NCBI GenBank assembly: GCA_948470475.1
Contig: OX419338.1
Span: 31,838,382 to 31,902,381, forward strand
Direction of reading: 5' to 3'
Length of the DNA: 64,000 nt
Origin: Galaxea fascicularis
Taxonomy: Eukaryota; Cnidaria; Anthozoa; Scleractinia; Euphylliidae
Each line of letters opens with the position of its first letter. Position 1 is the stretch's first letter. The notes below the pieces were generated by a model. The model had not been told where the DNA came from, did not search any database, and was given only the letters and a program-made list of their open reading frames with translations. Shown piece after piece: positions 24,793-34,800 of the stretch. The position numbers and the translations under genes were made by a program.

Positions 24793-25743
24793 ATGGAAAA
24801 CGACCCGGGAGTTGTTCTTGGCCTCAGTTCGTCCGCCCATTACGGTGTGGCAGCAATCTACGCTCTTTTGGCACTACCAGGGTTTATTTTGAACTCAGTG
24901 GTACTGTTCACGTTTTTCGGGAATCGCTCGTTATTGACAACCAGCAACTATTTTATCGTTAGTATCGCAGCTGCAGATTGGCTAATGGCCACAGTGGCGA
25001 ACCCTATTGGTACGGTTACTAACATATCACAGGCTGACGGCGAAGCTAATTGTAAGGTTTATGCGTGGATTACCACTTTACTCGGCCTCGGTACCATGCT
25101 GCACCACTCTGCAATTGCTATTGATAAATGCCGCACACTGAGACATCCTTTAAGAAGGAACTCCTCTGCCTCACGGGTGGTAGCTAATATTGGTCTCTTG
25201 TGGTGCTGCGCCTTGCTATGGAGCCTTTTTCCACTGTTGGGTTGGAGCGCCTACGTCCCAGAAGGTGCAAATACGGTGTGCTCCATTCGATGGTATTCAC
25301 ACTCGAGCGTCACCAACACATCATATGTCACATGCATATTCATCCTATTTTTTTTCGCCCCTTTGCTCGTGATCATCACAAGTTACAGCATCGCCTACTG
25401 GAACGTTCGACGGATGGCCAAACAAGCTAAGCTCAGGTGGGGTGCAAACGCAGCAGCCACATTAGCAACCATCAGAAAAAGTGTCTGTCTGGCCAAGATT
25501 TCTGCCATGATGGCGGCTGGTTTCCTCGTTGCGTGGACTCCATATGCGGTGATGTCACTGTATTCCGCAGTTGCTGGGCCAGAGCACATGCCGGCAATCG
25601 TTACTATAGTCCCTGCGATGTTTGCCAAAAGTTCTAGCCTTTATAATCCTTTGATTTATTTCTTCGCATACAAAACGTTTCGTCAGAGCTTTTGGAAACA
25701 ATGGCAGAAAGTACAAGGTCGAAACATTGTTCACATTGTTTGA
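24793..25743 (+). CDS. Opsin 1 (cnidarian-type visual/non-visual opsin), single exon
   Basis: A 316-residue seven-helix GPCR. An in-frame ATG lies ten codons upstream at 24763, but the ATG at 24793 is preferred because it aligns with the paralogue at 55831. Opsin signature: a Lys in helix 7 (residue 279, FAKSSSLYNP) for retinal attachment, NPLIY at 285-289, and AWTP in helix 6 (247-250). Cys87 and Cys163 would form the extracellular disulfide. Glu157, six residues before Cys163, aligns with the Glu181 counterion; the Glu113 position is Tyr90. The Asp-Arg-Tyr motif after helix 3 reads Asp-Lys-Cys (111-113), unusual for a signalling receptor. The C-tail is short with almost no Ser/Thr. It is clearly paralogous to opsin 2 (shared HHSAIA/HHATFA and WG-NAAATL). 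It would act in the plasma membrane as a light-sensing receptor, coupling unknown. The anthozoan subgroup (ASO-I, ASO-II or cnidop) cannot be fixed without a tree. Confidence 0.9.
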   Translation: MENDPGVVLGLSSSAHYGVAAIYALLALPGFILNSVVLFTFFGNRSLLTTSNYFIVSIAAADWLMATVANPIGTVTNISQADGEANCKVYAWITTLLGLGTMLHHSAIAIDKCRTLRHPLRRNSSASRVVANIGLLWCCALLWSLFPLLGWSAYVPEGANTVCSIRWYSHSSVTNTSYVTCIFILFFFAPLLVIITSYSIAYWNVRRMAKQAKLRWGANAAATLATIRKSVCLAKISAMMAAGFLVAWTPYAVMSLYSAVAGPEHMPAIVTIVPAMFAKSSSLYNPLIYFFAYKTFRQSFWKQWQKVQGRNIVHIV

Positions 25744-26008
25744 ATTGGAATTATCTCGGAGTTGTTAATTCGTTGTAGGACCGCGCAAAAAACGGTGTAA
25801 CTCACAACGAATTTCTCCTCACTTCTCAATCCAACACAATGCCCTCGAAAATAGTTATGAGAAGGAAATAATCACCAGAGACGAAGTGGATTGACTTTTG
25901 GGTGACTTCCCTTAACGCAGTGGCTCCAAAGAAAGTACAGTAAAAACAATAAGGAGAGTATGCTTGGTCTGATATGAGATTGAGAGTTAAATAACAAATT
26001 AAAACAAA

Positions 26009-26014
26009 AATAAA
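26009..26014 (+). terminator. Possible polyadenylation signal of opsin 1
   Basis: AATAAA, about 270 bases after the opsin 1 stop codon; a plausible 3' end signal in AT-rich DNA. Confidence 0.3.
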
Positions 26015-26019
26015 CATTC

Positions 26020-26288
26020 GTATGGAACCATAAGCCTCAGGCCTGAACTTAATTGCAAGGAGGGATGAAAACCACAGTACACATCATTTAATTACAGTAC
26101 GAGTTGAGAATCTCTTTTCCTTTTTGAAGCATTAAGTAGATATATTTCCCTATAATTTTACATGTATTTTGGTTCTCAGCTTTCAGTATATATTTAATCT
26201 TGTCGTGATTTAAGACCTCAAAGCAATTGTCCACTCTCTTAACGATGGCAATGGAAATCTCGTCGGATATCATGGTCAAGGGGGTAGC

Positions 26289-26320
<32 letters not shown>

Positions 26321-27645
26321 GAAGTAGTACAGAAAAATTTGGTATTATCAACAGAGTTGATAAAAGAAAATTGACTACCGTACAGGGATTCTAAAAGCTG
26401 ACGTTTCGAGTGTTAGGCGAAGGGCTTGTAGTAGTAGTAAGGTAAGCTCAGGTTATCCATCCTTTCAGCCAGTCTTAACACATTACTTTAATGTCATGGC
26501 TAGTGATTAAGGATACATGATGGAGAACTTCCACGGAAATTCGTCAGCATACTCTCAGCCCTCGTTGGTCAATGAGTTCCTACTTGTCCATTGGATCTGA
26601 GAATCCCGCGGCAAGGTCGGTTTAGCGAAACTTTGATTTGTTCGTTGTTCAGATTTTCGAGAAGTTCGGCATTCTCAAGTGGGTTTCTTTTCGTTGTTTA
26701 AAGGGCAATGTCATGGATTGTTCTTAAAACTCTGGAAATCAAAGGAGACTTGTTTGGCGCCGGCAATCCTAAAACGATGGCCAAAGTTTCTTTAAAGCGG
26801 CTATTAATTTTGACCTCCCAAAAACTATTCCTTTTTGAAAACTTGCTGCGGCTTGTTTCTTCTTCTACGTACAATTTACTTGATTTTATCTCAATGGTGA
26901 AAAAGAACCAATTCATGATAACGGAAAGGTCTCAAAATTGCCGATTTAACAAATGTTTGGCCGAAATACGGGGTAATTTTAATACAGCCAGGTCAGTATA
27001 TACCCTACTTCTAAAGAGAAATGGAGCCTCACTTTTCCATTACAGCTGGCTTACCCAGATCACATTAATTTCATGAACTCTCCCCTATTTACAATTGTCT
27101 CTTTATGATCAGTGAACAAAATTACTGCATACGTTTCTTAAAGTGCCACAGGAACAAGTACAATCAAATAACGGTTTCAAAAGGTTTACTTTATTGTCTT
27201 TATTTCCAACAGTTACTGTCATTACCTTTCAATTAATAATTATACCCCTCCGCTTCAAAAACGAACAGCAAAGATAACCTATTATCCAGACACGCTAACA
27301 CGATTCATTTCCAGTTTCATCATGGATTGACTACTTCTGAAGATTAAACAGCGTAGTTGATCACAACATTGACCACATTGACCAAGTCAAACGAATTTAA
27401 AAGCGAGTTACCAACAACTCCAAAATTAGAGGACAACGTATTCTTTCCTGGATAGTTAAGCCCGTAACTCAGGAATTTCATATACATTTGCAATTAAGCA
27501 AAAATCTGTCTTAACCAGCTGGTTTTGAAATTGAGACAAACAAGCAAAACTACATTTACTTTAAATGTTCGTGTTTGACTTAGTCCCAGTTTTCCTGATG
27601 ACAGGCCGAGGCGTCAGAAGGAAACACAAGAATTCGTACACCTAA
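26020..27645. other. Intergenic, no gene recognised
   Basis: Overlapping open frames at 26698-27076 on both strands have no recognisable domain. A short repeat-like stretch (ctgacgtttcgagtgttaggcgaag) lies at about 26398-26425. Confidence 0.3.
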
Positions 27646-27649
27646 TAAC

Positions 27650-28075
27650 TTAAAGTACCTATAACCCCAAACTATTTTTCCGCTAAAATAAATCCTTGCA
27701 CCCGTTCGAAACGCAATGCGGCTTTTTTTTTTAATAAATCCTGCCCTCTTATAGGCTTCAAAACTTACGAAAACCAAGCATCGTTTGTTTCACGACTGAG
27801 TCAGAGGGGGCATGGGTCTATTCCTGATTTGACGTCACAATCTACTTTACATGCATGTTTACAGTTAATGCAATACAAATCAATTTGTGACGTCAAATCA
27901 GGAGTAGACCCATGGTCCTTCTGAGTCGGTCGTGAAACAAACGATGCTCAGTTAGTTTTAAAGCCTATAAGAAGTCATGATTTGGTGAAAAAAGGAAAAA
28001 AATGCCGCAATGCGTTTCGAACAGGTGCAAAGATTCATTTTAGCGAAAAATATATTTGGGGTTGTAGGCACTGTT
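27650..28075. mobile_element. Large foldback element, arms about 200 bp
   Basis: The left arm (about 27650-27835) and right arm (about 27885-28075) are inverted copies: ccgttcgaaacgcaatgcgg / ccgcaatgcgtttcgaacag, gcatcgtttgtttcacgac / gtcgtgaaacaaacgatgc, and cctgatttgacgtcacaa / ttgtgacgtcaaatcagg. The loop is about 50 bases. No coding capacity. The inner ends carry perfect TGACGTCA (CRE-like) sites, one in each arm. Confidence 0.75.
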
Positions 28076-28079
28076 CAAA

Positions 28080-29650
28080 ACAAGGGCGATGTTACAGGCC
28101 CTTTTTGCAACGCGTGTAGCTCGAGCAACGTTATCCTGGAACAAGATTGGAAGAAATGAAAACAATCGCGTTTTTAATTGTAAGTTCATGAGTTTAGTCC
28201 TTTTACCATCTATGTATTTTTATATCCTTATTACGCCGTGATTTATAATTTTTGGTTTCTTAATTTTTATAATTTTTTTTACACACGTGACCCACTTTCA
28301 TGACAGCTTTTTACTTTAAACAGACGCTTTTTTACCTCCTATAAAGGATCCACACTTATTTATTACTGTTATTATTAATCTTTATGGGTATTGAACCGGT
28401 ATATGCCAAGCCTTTTAAACCCGCTATTCAAGGGATCTCAGTGACCCTCGCTTTTAACAGAGTTTGCTTGTCTAGCCTAACCATAAAAGATGCTTCACAT
28501 GACAATAAAAAAAATTACACCTGACTTAACAAATTCTTACACAGTATTTAACAGATACTGACGTCTAATTCGTTTTCACTAGGAGTTTACCTGCTTCGTG
28601 ACAAACGCCGCCGTGCTTATCTTAGCGCTCAAAGACATAAACAACATTCATTAGATAGTCACCTAAGGTCGCGCATGCATCAATAATATCGTAAGCCCCT
28701 TCATCGCAATCCCGTACGAATTCATTCCAGTTTCCAATTTCTGCAGCTCTGCAAACCCTTACATAACATCACTGGTCATTTCTTACGCCTATAAATGACA
28801 ACGTTGGAAATCGCCTTACAAACGCAAGTAAAAGACAATTTCAACACTGCTAGATCTATATTCACTGAACTAAATTTCAGATTATTCATTCAACCTGTTT
28901 TGCGGGTACTTGAAAGAACAAGGGCGCAGCTTGTAAACTGCTAACCAAGAATTCTTAAGGATCGGAACAGATGCTACTCCAATCTTAGACCAACAAGAGT
29001 CGAGATTCTCATCGTCCACTTTTATAACGAGAAAGGGCCTGGGTAGCAATCCTTAAACTGAAATCACAGGATTGGTTAAAATTTTGCCCGCCACCTTGGG
29101 ATAGACTTTAAATGAATTGCTTACAGAGACCAGTCCAAAGGTCACTTGGAAATAAAACTTCACAACTGAGAAGTCTGTTTAACTGTGGGATCTTCTCTAG
29201 TTTTGCAAATTTGTACTTTGATGACTTTTCATCAAAACATTTTTAAACTACTAATTTCAATTATGATGTAGTGTTTAATGTGAGACCATGTTTTACTAAC
29301 TGATTGACTTGGTGACTTTCAACCAAACGTTTAATTTCTCATTACTTATTCTAATCTAATTTTTATTTTTGCGATAAATTTTATGTCTCCAGGCCCATAC
29401 TCAGTTACTCGTCCCTTTGGTATTTTGTGACAGACGAGTAACACTGTAAATAGAAAAAAAGAGACTTCACCTTGCACTGGAATAAAAGTCGTACTGACAT
29501 CACGCTTACACACCTACTAAGACCTTAAGATCATTTTATCAATTTCATAACCCATAAATGAAGGACTCTTTGTTGATTGACCATACCCTCTTAAAAACAC
29601 TAAACTCTTGGATTTGTCCGAGATCAACGAGTGTGAATTCCATTCGCACA
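28080..29650. other. Intergenic, no gene recognised
   Basis: AT-rich with only very short open frames. Probably the 3' flank of the TPRG1L-like locus. Confidence 0.3.
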
Positions 29651-29656
29651 ACGGTC

Positions 29657-30032
29657 TTAGAAGAAAACGCTGCCGCGATCTTTGCAAAACCCAAGCCTGC
29701 TTTGATTGTAGATCATGGCGCTCAACCCGATATAAATATAAATTTCTAAATCTCCTTCCACGACTTCGAAACTGCTCAGCCCTTCCTTGCGGGGCTCTGC
29801 CTCTCGAGCGGCGGTTATAGCTTCAATAAGAGCTTTGCTAAACACGCCGTGCTGAACAAGGTCGGGTGCAGAGTCAGTGAGGAGGCTCTGCACGTGGCTT
29901 GTTAAGGAGAAGTAAGGCATTTCGTTTGACCATGGGTTCCAGCTCTGGAAGAATGTGGGTTCGTGCTGGGAAAAGAAAATTCGCAAGCCTGTCTGTTTGG
30001 AGTGAGGACTGTTATCCGCATAACCAGTTAAC
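29657..30032 (-). CDS. Duplicated terminal exon of the TPRG1L-like gene (alternative last exon or partial paralogue)
   Basis: From a pyrimidine-rich acceptor (ttttctctccctgtag) this exon runs 376 bases to a stop at 29657, with its open frame intact. Its text parallels the last exon at 31899-32256: QTGLRIFF, PTFFQSWNPWSNEMPY, a long helix-like segment, IYIYIGLSAMIYN and a final ...RG..F. It enters in the same phase (one base completes the codon), so it could be spliced to exon 4 of the upstream gene in place of the usual last exon, adding eight residues before the shared block. No copy of exons 1-4 was found between 30032 and 31899. It is either an alternative terminal exon or the surviving end of a tandem duplicate. 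The lack of stops over 125 codons argues for use. Confidence 0.6.
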
Positions 30033-30648
30033 CTACAGGGAGAGAAAACGCCCAAGATAAATGGTGTGTAGGATCTAGTTTGCGCGTACAGTGCGTATGA
30101 CTGGCCTGCGGAACTTATATGCTCATAATTCTTTTGGGTGGTCTTTGCCATGTGCTCGGAAAGTTTTCCACGAGGGCTTTTTTCATGATTGTGATACTTT
30201 GCAAGGATTTCGTTGATGTTCTAATGTATTAGGCACCCAACATAGGATAACTTTATTTACCGTCGAGTACGTTTCACCAAGCCCTGATACCAAACCGTTT
30301 TGTATTTGCTTCGCATTTATTTTGATTCAGCGCCCTTTAGGAAAAACGGATACAAATTTCTTTCTGGATTTGTACAGCAACCACGTCAGTTCGGAAGACT
30401 ACATCCAGCTTGAGTCTTTCTTTGAGAGCCCGAGTTAACCACGCAATCCCACGTCAAATTCAAAATCCGGGCACAAGAATGGTAAAGGCTTAGCCGGCCT
30501 AGATCCGTGTGGCCATTGCTGGATTGCATGTTGGTGGTCAAGAACAATAGTCCGTCTCTCCGCTGGGGACTAAACTTTACTTTTATGCAAATTCTTCGAA
30601 AGAAAAAAATGTACGGTATTGACCAGCAACATGGCCACCTTGTCACGT

Positions 30649-30978
30649 GACCTTTTTACCGATACGGCGGCCATCTTGAATTCCGAGGAAATGATGGGAT
30701 ACCCAGGGGGCAGATGAGAAATAATTATAAAGAATACTGTGGCGTGATAACTTTTAACAATAATTTTTCGCTAACCATAGAAACCACTGCCAAATACCGT
30801 GACAGAAAGATGTAACGCTTGTAATATTTGTTTTGGAATATGAGAGACAAGCAGTAAAAATTTATCCCGCTGAAAGCTGTGTATACGATAAATTTTCCAG
30901 CGATTGCCCCTCGGCAGCCCATAATTTCTGAGTCAAAACAATAAAATTCAAGATGGCCGCCGTATCGGTAAAAAGGTC
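30649..30978. mobile_element. MITE with 33-bp perfect terminal inverted repeats
   Basis: 30649-30681 is the exact reverse complement of 30946-30978 (ends gacctttttaccgatacggc / gccgtatcggtaaaaaggtc). The 264-base interior is non-coding. It lies between the two alternative last exons of the TPRG1L-like gene. The repeats contain caagatggccgcc, which resembles a YY1 site. No target duplication was recognised. Confidence 0.75.
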
Positions 30979-31898
30979 TATTGAGTGTTTACTTTAACTC
31001 CCACGCAATGCAATACCTTTACCTAATCGTCTCGTTTAGTTCTTATCACTGTGCACATGGTACAAGCTAACACCTCAACCAAGAATTCCCTGTTGGTTTG
31101 GTGTTGTCCACGGAGACACTGCACGCTGCAAGTATTCGGATCCATGAACAACTCAAAAACTTTTGCTTCAGTTGCAATGTGTGCATTGTATACAAACTGC
31201 ATAGCAATTGAAACACAAAGCAAGGTCGTTAATCGACAGCAAATAGCAAAAGAGGAAAGATAGCAAGGATGGCTGCTTCCAACTGGAACCCATGCCACGT
31301 GACCAAAAGGAGTGACAGCACGGTATCCATAGAGACTAAGGAAAACACTGAGCTGCTCTGAAACCATGTTGTTTCTGTCATTCTTTTAGCATGTTGAAAG
31401 TTAAGCAATGAAGCCTAATTATAAAGACTACACCCCATCTGTTATATTAATAATTTGATAGTTTATTACAACAATTACCTTAAAGTCCTCACTCAATGCT
31501 GCACAAATGCCTGCTCAAACAGCACTTCCTATTGTACGAATTAACAACCCCTTTCTTGTTCTTTACAAGTATGAATTATGAATCTACACCTGTGTGTTAA
31601 TGACATTCAAGCCTGTGAGAAAGGAAGACGCAAACTTATCTCATCGACTCTAGTCTTGCAATAATTCTATAACACTTCATTCGTTTTCGTTATTACCGAG
31701 ACTGTAAATACATTAAATAGTTTTATAAAAATGGTAACGAAAAGCAATCCCATGATGCAGACTGTACATACAAATTGCTTCAGCACACTGAGGGACAACT
31801 CTCGAACTTAACAACATTGCAACTAACTGAATCTTTCCAGCCTGATAAATCAACTATTTATAACGCACCACAAATATTTCACACAAAAAAACAGCATT

Positions 31899-34800
31899 CT
31901 AGAATCCAAACTTTCCTCGGTCGCGGTTAAACCCAGAAATGTTATAGTTATGGAACATCGCTGAGAATCCGCAGTAAACTTCAACCATTATGGGCTCATT
32001 GTGTACAATCTCGAGGGATTCTTGGGCCACGCCTTCCTGAAGAGCATTATGGGTATCAGAGATGGCCGAGATAAGTAACTCCTGGAATGGGTCGAGCTGC
32101 ATGTGCACGGGAACAGCACCCACCACGTCATTTCCCCTATGCCAGGCAAACGTGACGTAAGGGATGCCACGTGACCATGGATTCCAGTTCTGTAGGAAAG
32201 TCGGATTTACGTTTTTGCCAAAGAAGAGGCGCAAACCAGTTTGGAAGTGCCGAGGACTGAAAGACAGTGGGTTATAAAGTACCCTTAGAATTTCGGTAAT
32301 TTTTCGCTTTGTGTTTGTTTGCTTCTTTTGGAATGAATTCCACATTTTCACAAGGAAGATTTGAAAATAATTATGAAAATTGTGAGTTTCTAAGTTGATT
32401 TGCAGAGTTTTGGGTACAAAAGTCATAACGCGTTTGCACAAACCATTAGAAAGTGGACTTCAATACCAATGATGATAATAATAATGATTTCTTAAATCAT
32501 AAACAAGCAAATATCAATGTTATCACTTTCATGATGACGCCGAAACGTCAGCTATTAACGTTAATATTTGCTTATTTATGTTTAAATAATAATACTGAAC
32601 GTCACAAAATAATTACATCAAGTTTAAAACTGTTAAAATCTTAATTAAGCAATTTCAAATAATTATAAAGCCTTTTATATACAAAATGAGGTTGCTTGTA
32701 AGAGTACCGCGGAAATAAAATTTCTGGACACTCTGTATGCTATAATTAAAAAGGAAACAAACAAATAATTGTGAGGAGTTAACAGATCAAAATGCATGCT
32801 TGTTATAAGTCATTATCTCTAATGTTAATTATCTGTAATAAGTGATGGGAATCGGCTGAGATTTTATCATTGATAATCAGAAATGATCGAATTGACTCAA
32901 CTAATCGATCATTAATTATAATCGGAAAATCTATTGCTAAAAAAAAACATGTATGTTTCACCTGTGTACAAGTCACAGTGGTTTTATTATTATTATTACT
33001 ATTATTATTATTATTTACAAGAACATTAGTTAACTAACTGATTTTCTTCTTAACAGTATTGAGAAATTGCATTCGCCAAGCCAATTGAGGAGAATTTACA
33101 GTTTACACTCAGTTTCCATACCAAATCATTGCCCTCAACAGAACCATTCAATAATTTTGTTTCATTTGTCAGCGATAATCGATTGTCATAATTTATAATT
33201 AATTGTCGTGTCACTTAAAGGTTTTTGATCAATGATCAATTATAAGTGATGATCAGAACACCACTATCTGTAATTATAAGAGTAATAATAATAATAATAA
33301 CAATAATAATAATTTTACATAAATGTAGTATTTCATTATAATTATATTGTAACTGTAGATATAGGATTTTATCATTGTAAATGTTATAGGTTATATAGGT
33401 TAGGATAGTGTCTCTGATTGGTAAATTTATAACAGGCTGGCTAGAAGATTAGTCACTTAAATAAAGTTTTTATAATAATAATAATAATAATTTATAACAC
33501 ATGCATCACCCAAAATAAAATGTCGCATTTGGTTGATTAATAAGAGTTTGATGGAATGTATTTACAGTGATATTTCAAAGCACTGTTAGACAAAAATCAC
33601 ACAAAAATTATGTACTTTTCAATTATTGGAGACAGTCCACTAATTATATTGGTCAGTTCAATGCACCAACTGCTTAAAGATCGTAACACACACTGCCTCA
33701 CAGTTGATAGGAGCTTTGAAATGGATTTTGTACTGTGATGCATGTAAAACTAATGCTGTAGACGTTTTTTTAGGAAACATTCATCAAAGTCATCACTCAA
33801 ACAAAAGTTATGCCAACAGGCAAAATACTTCATCCTTTTTCGGCACCATTTGCATGTTGATAGTTGATGCAACAGCAAATAATAATTTTTAGTACATGTA
33901 TTATTATAGAGATTACCACACATCTGTACATGTGTACTTGTACAAAATTACTTTATTTGTCATGAGCCCTCACTATCAAACACATACATGGCTTGTACAT
34001 AGGTGTATGTTTCAAGAGATTACCAATTCCCCATAGAGTTACATGTAGTTCCACAAGGATTTATACAGTTGACAGTGAAAAGTTCTATGTGAACCTAAAG
34101 GAGATTGGGAATAAAGAATGTAGTACATGTACATGTAGAATGTAGACTCATAGATAAAAAAGGGGATTCCAGTTGGCAGTGTGTTTGAACTCAGATAATG
34201 CAAAGATGACATCAAAAATGGTATGAACAAAGTACTGTAGCACCCTACGAGCCATAGGAGAGTAGAACAACCAATGATCTTAGCAACATTAATGCCATAT
34301 TAATGTTGGCAACAAAGGATGATTTGTAGCACTGTAAAAGTAAATATCCATACTATTCCAGCAATACAGTAGGTCCTTCAGCCACCTTGGACTGACCTGC
34401 CCCCCACACCACCCTTGTGCAGATTACTACAACATTTTTCAATAATTTTATACTGAAATTTTATCAACTTAAGCTCTCCATGGAGATTACTTTTTGTCAC
34501 ATTTAGTTTCATTAACAGTACTCACATCATCATGGTGGTCTTTGGGTAAACAAATCTGCCAATTTGTATTTTGTCGCATTTTATCAACGGTATCTTCCTC
34601 ATCTCGTCCACTTTCAAACCAATGAAATTGTACTTGACAATGCACAAGGTCCTCTGGGTGATCAGAACAATTCTCTCTTTCTCATGATCCCAATGATCAA
34701 TCCTAATGGTAAAACAAACAACATGCGAGTTACATGAAGTTACCGGTAAGTGGCAATTCAACATGGTCCTATACGGACGCTCGTCTGTCCATCAAACCCA

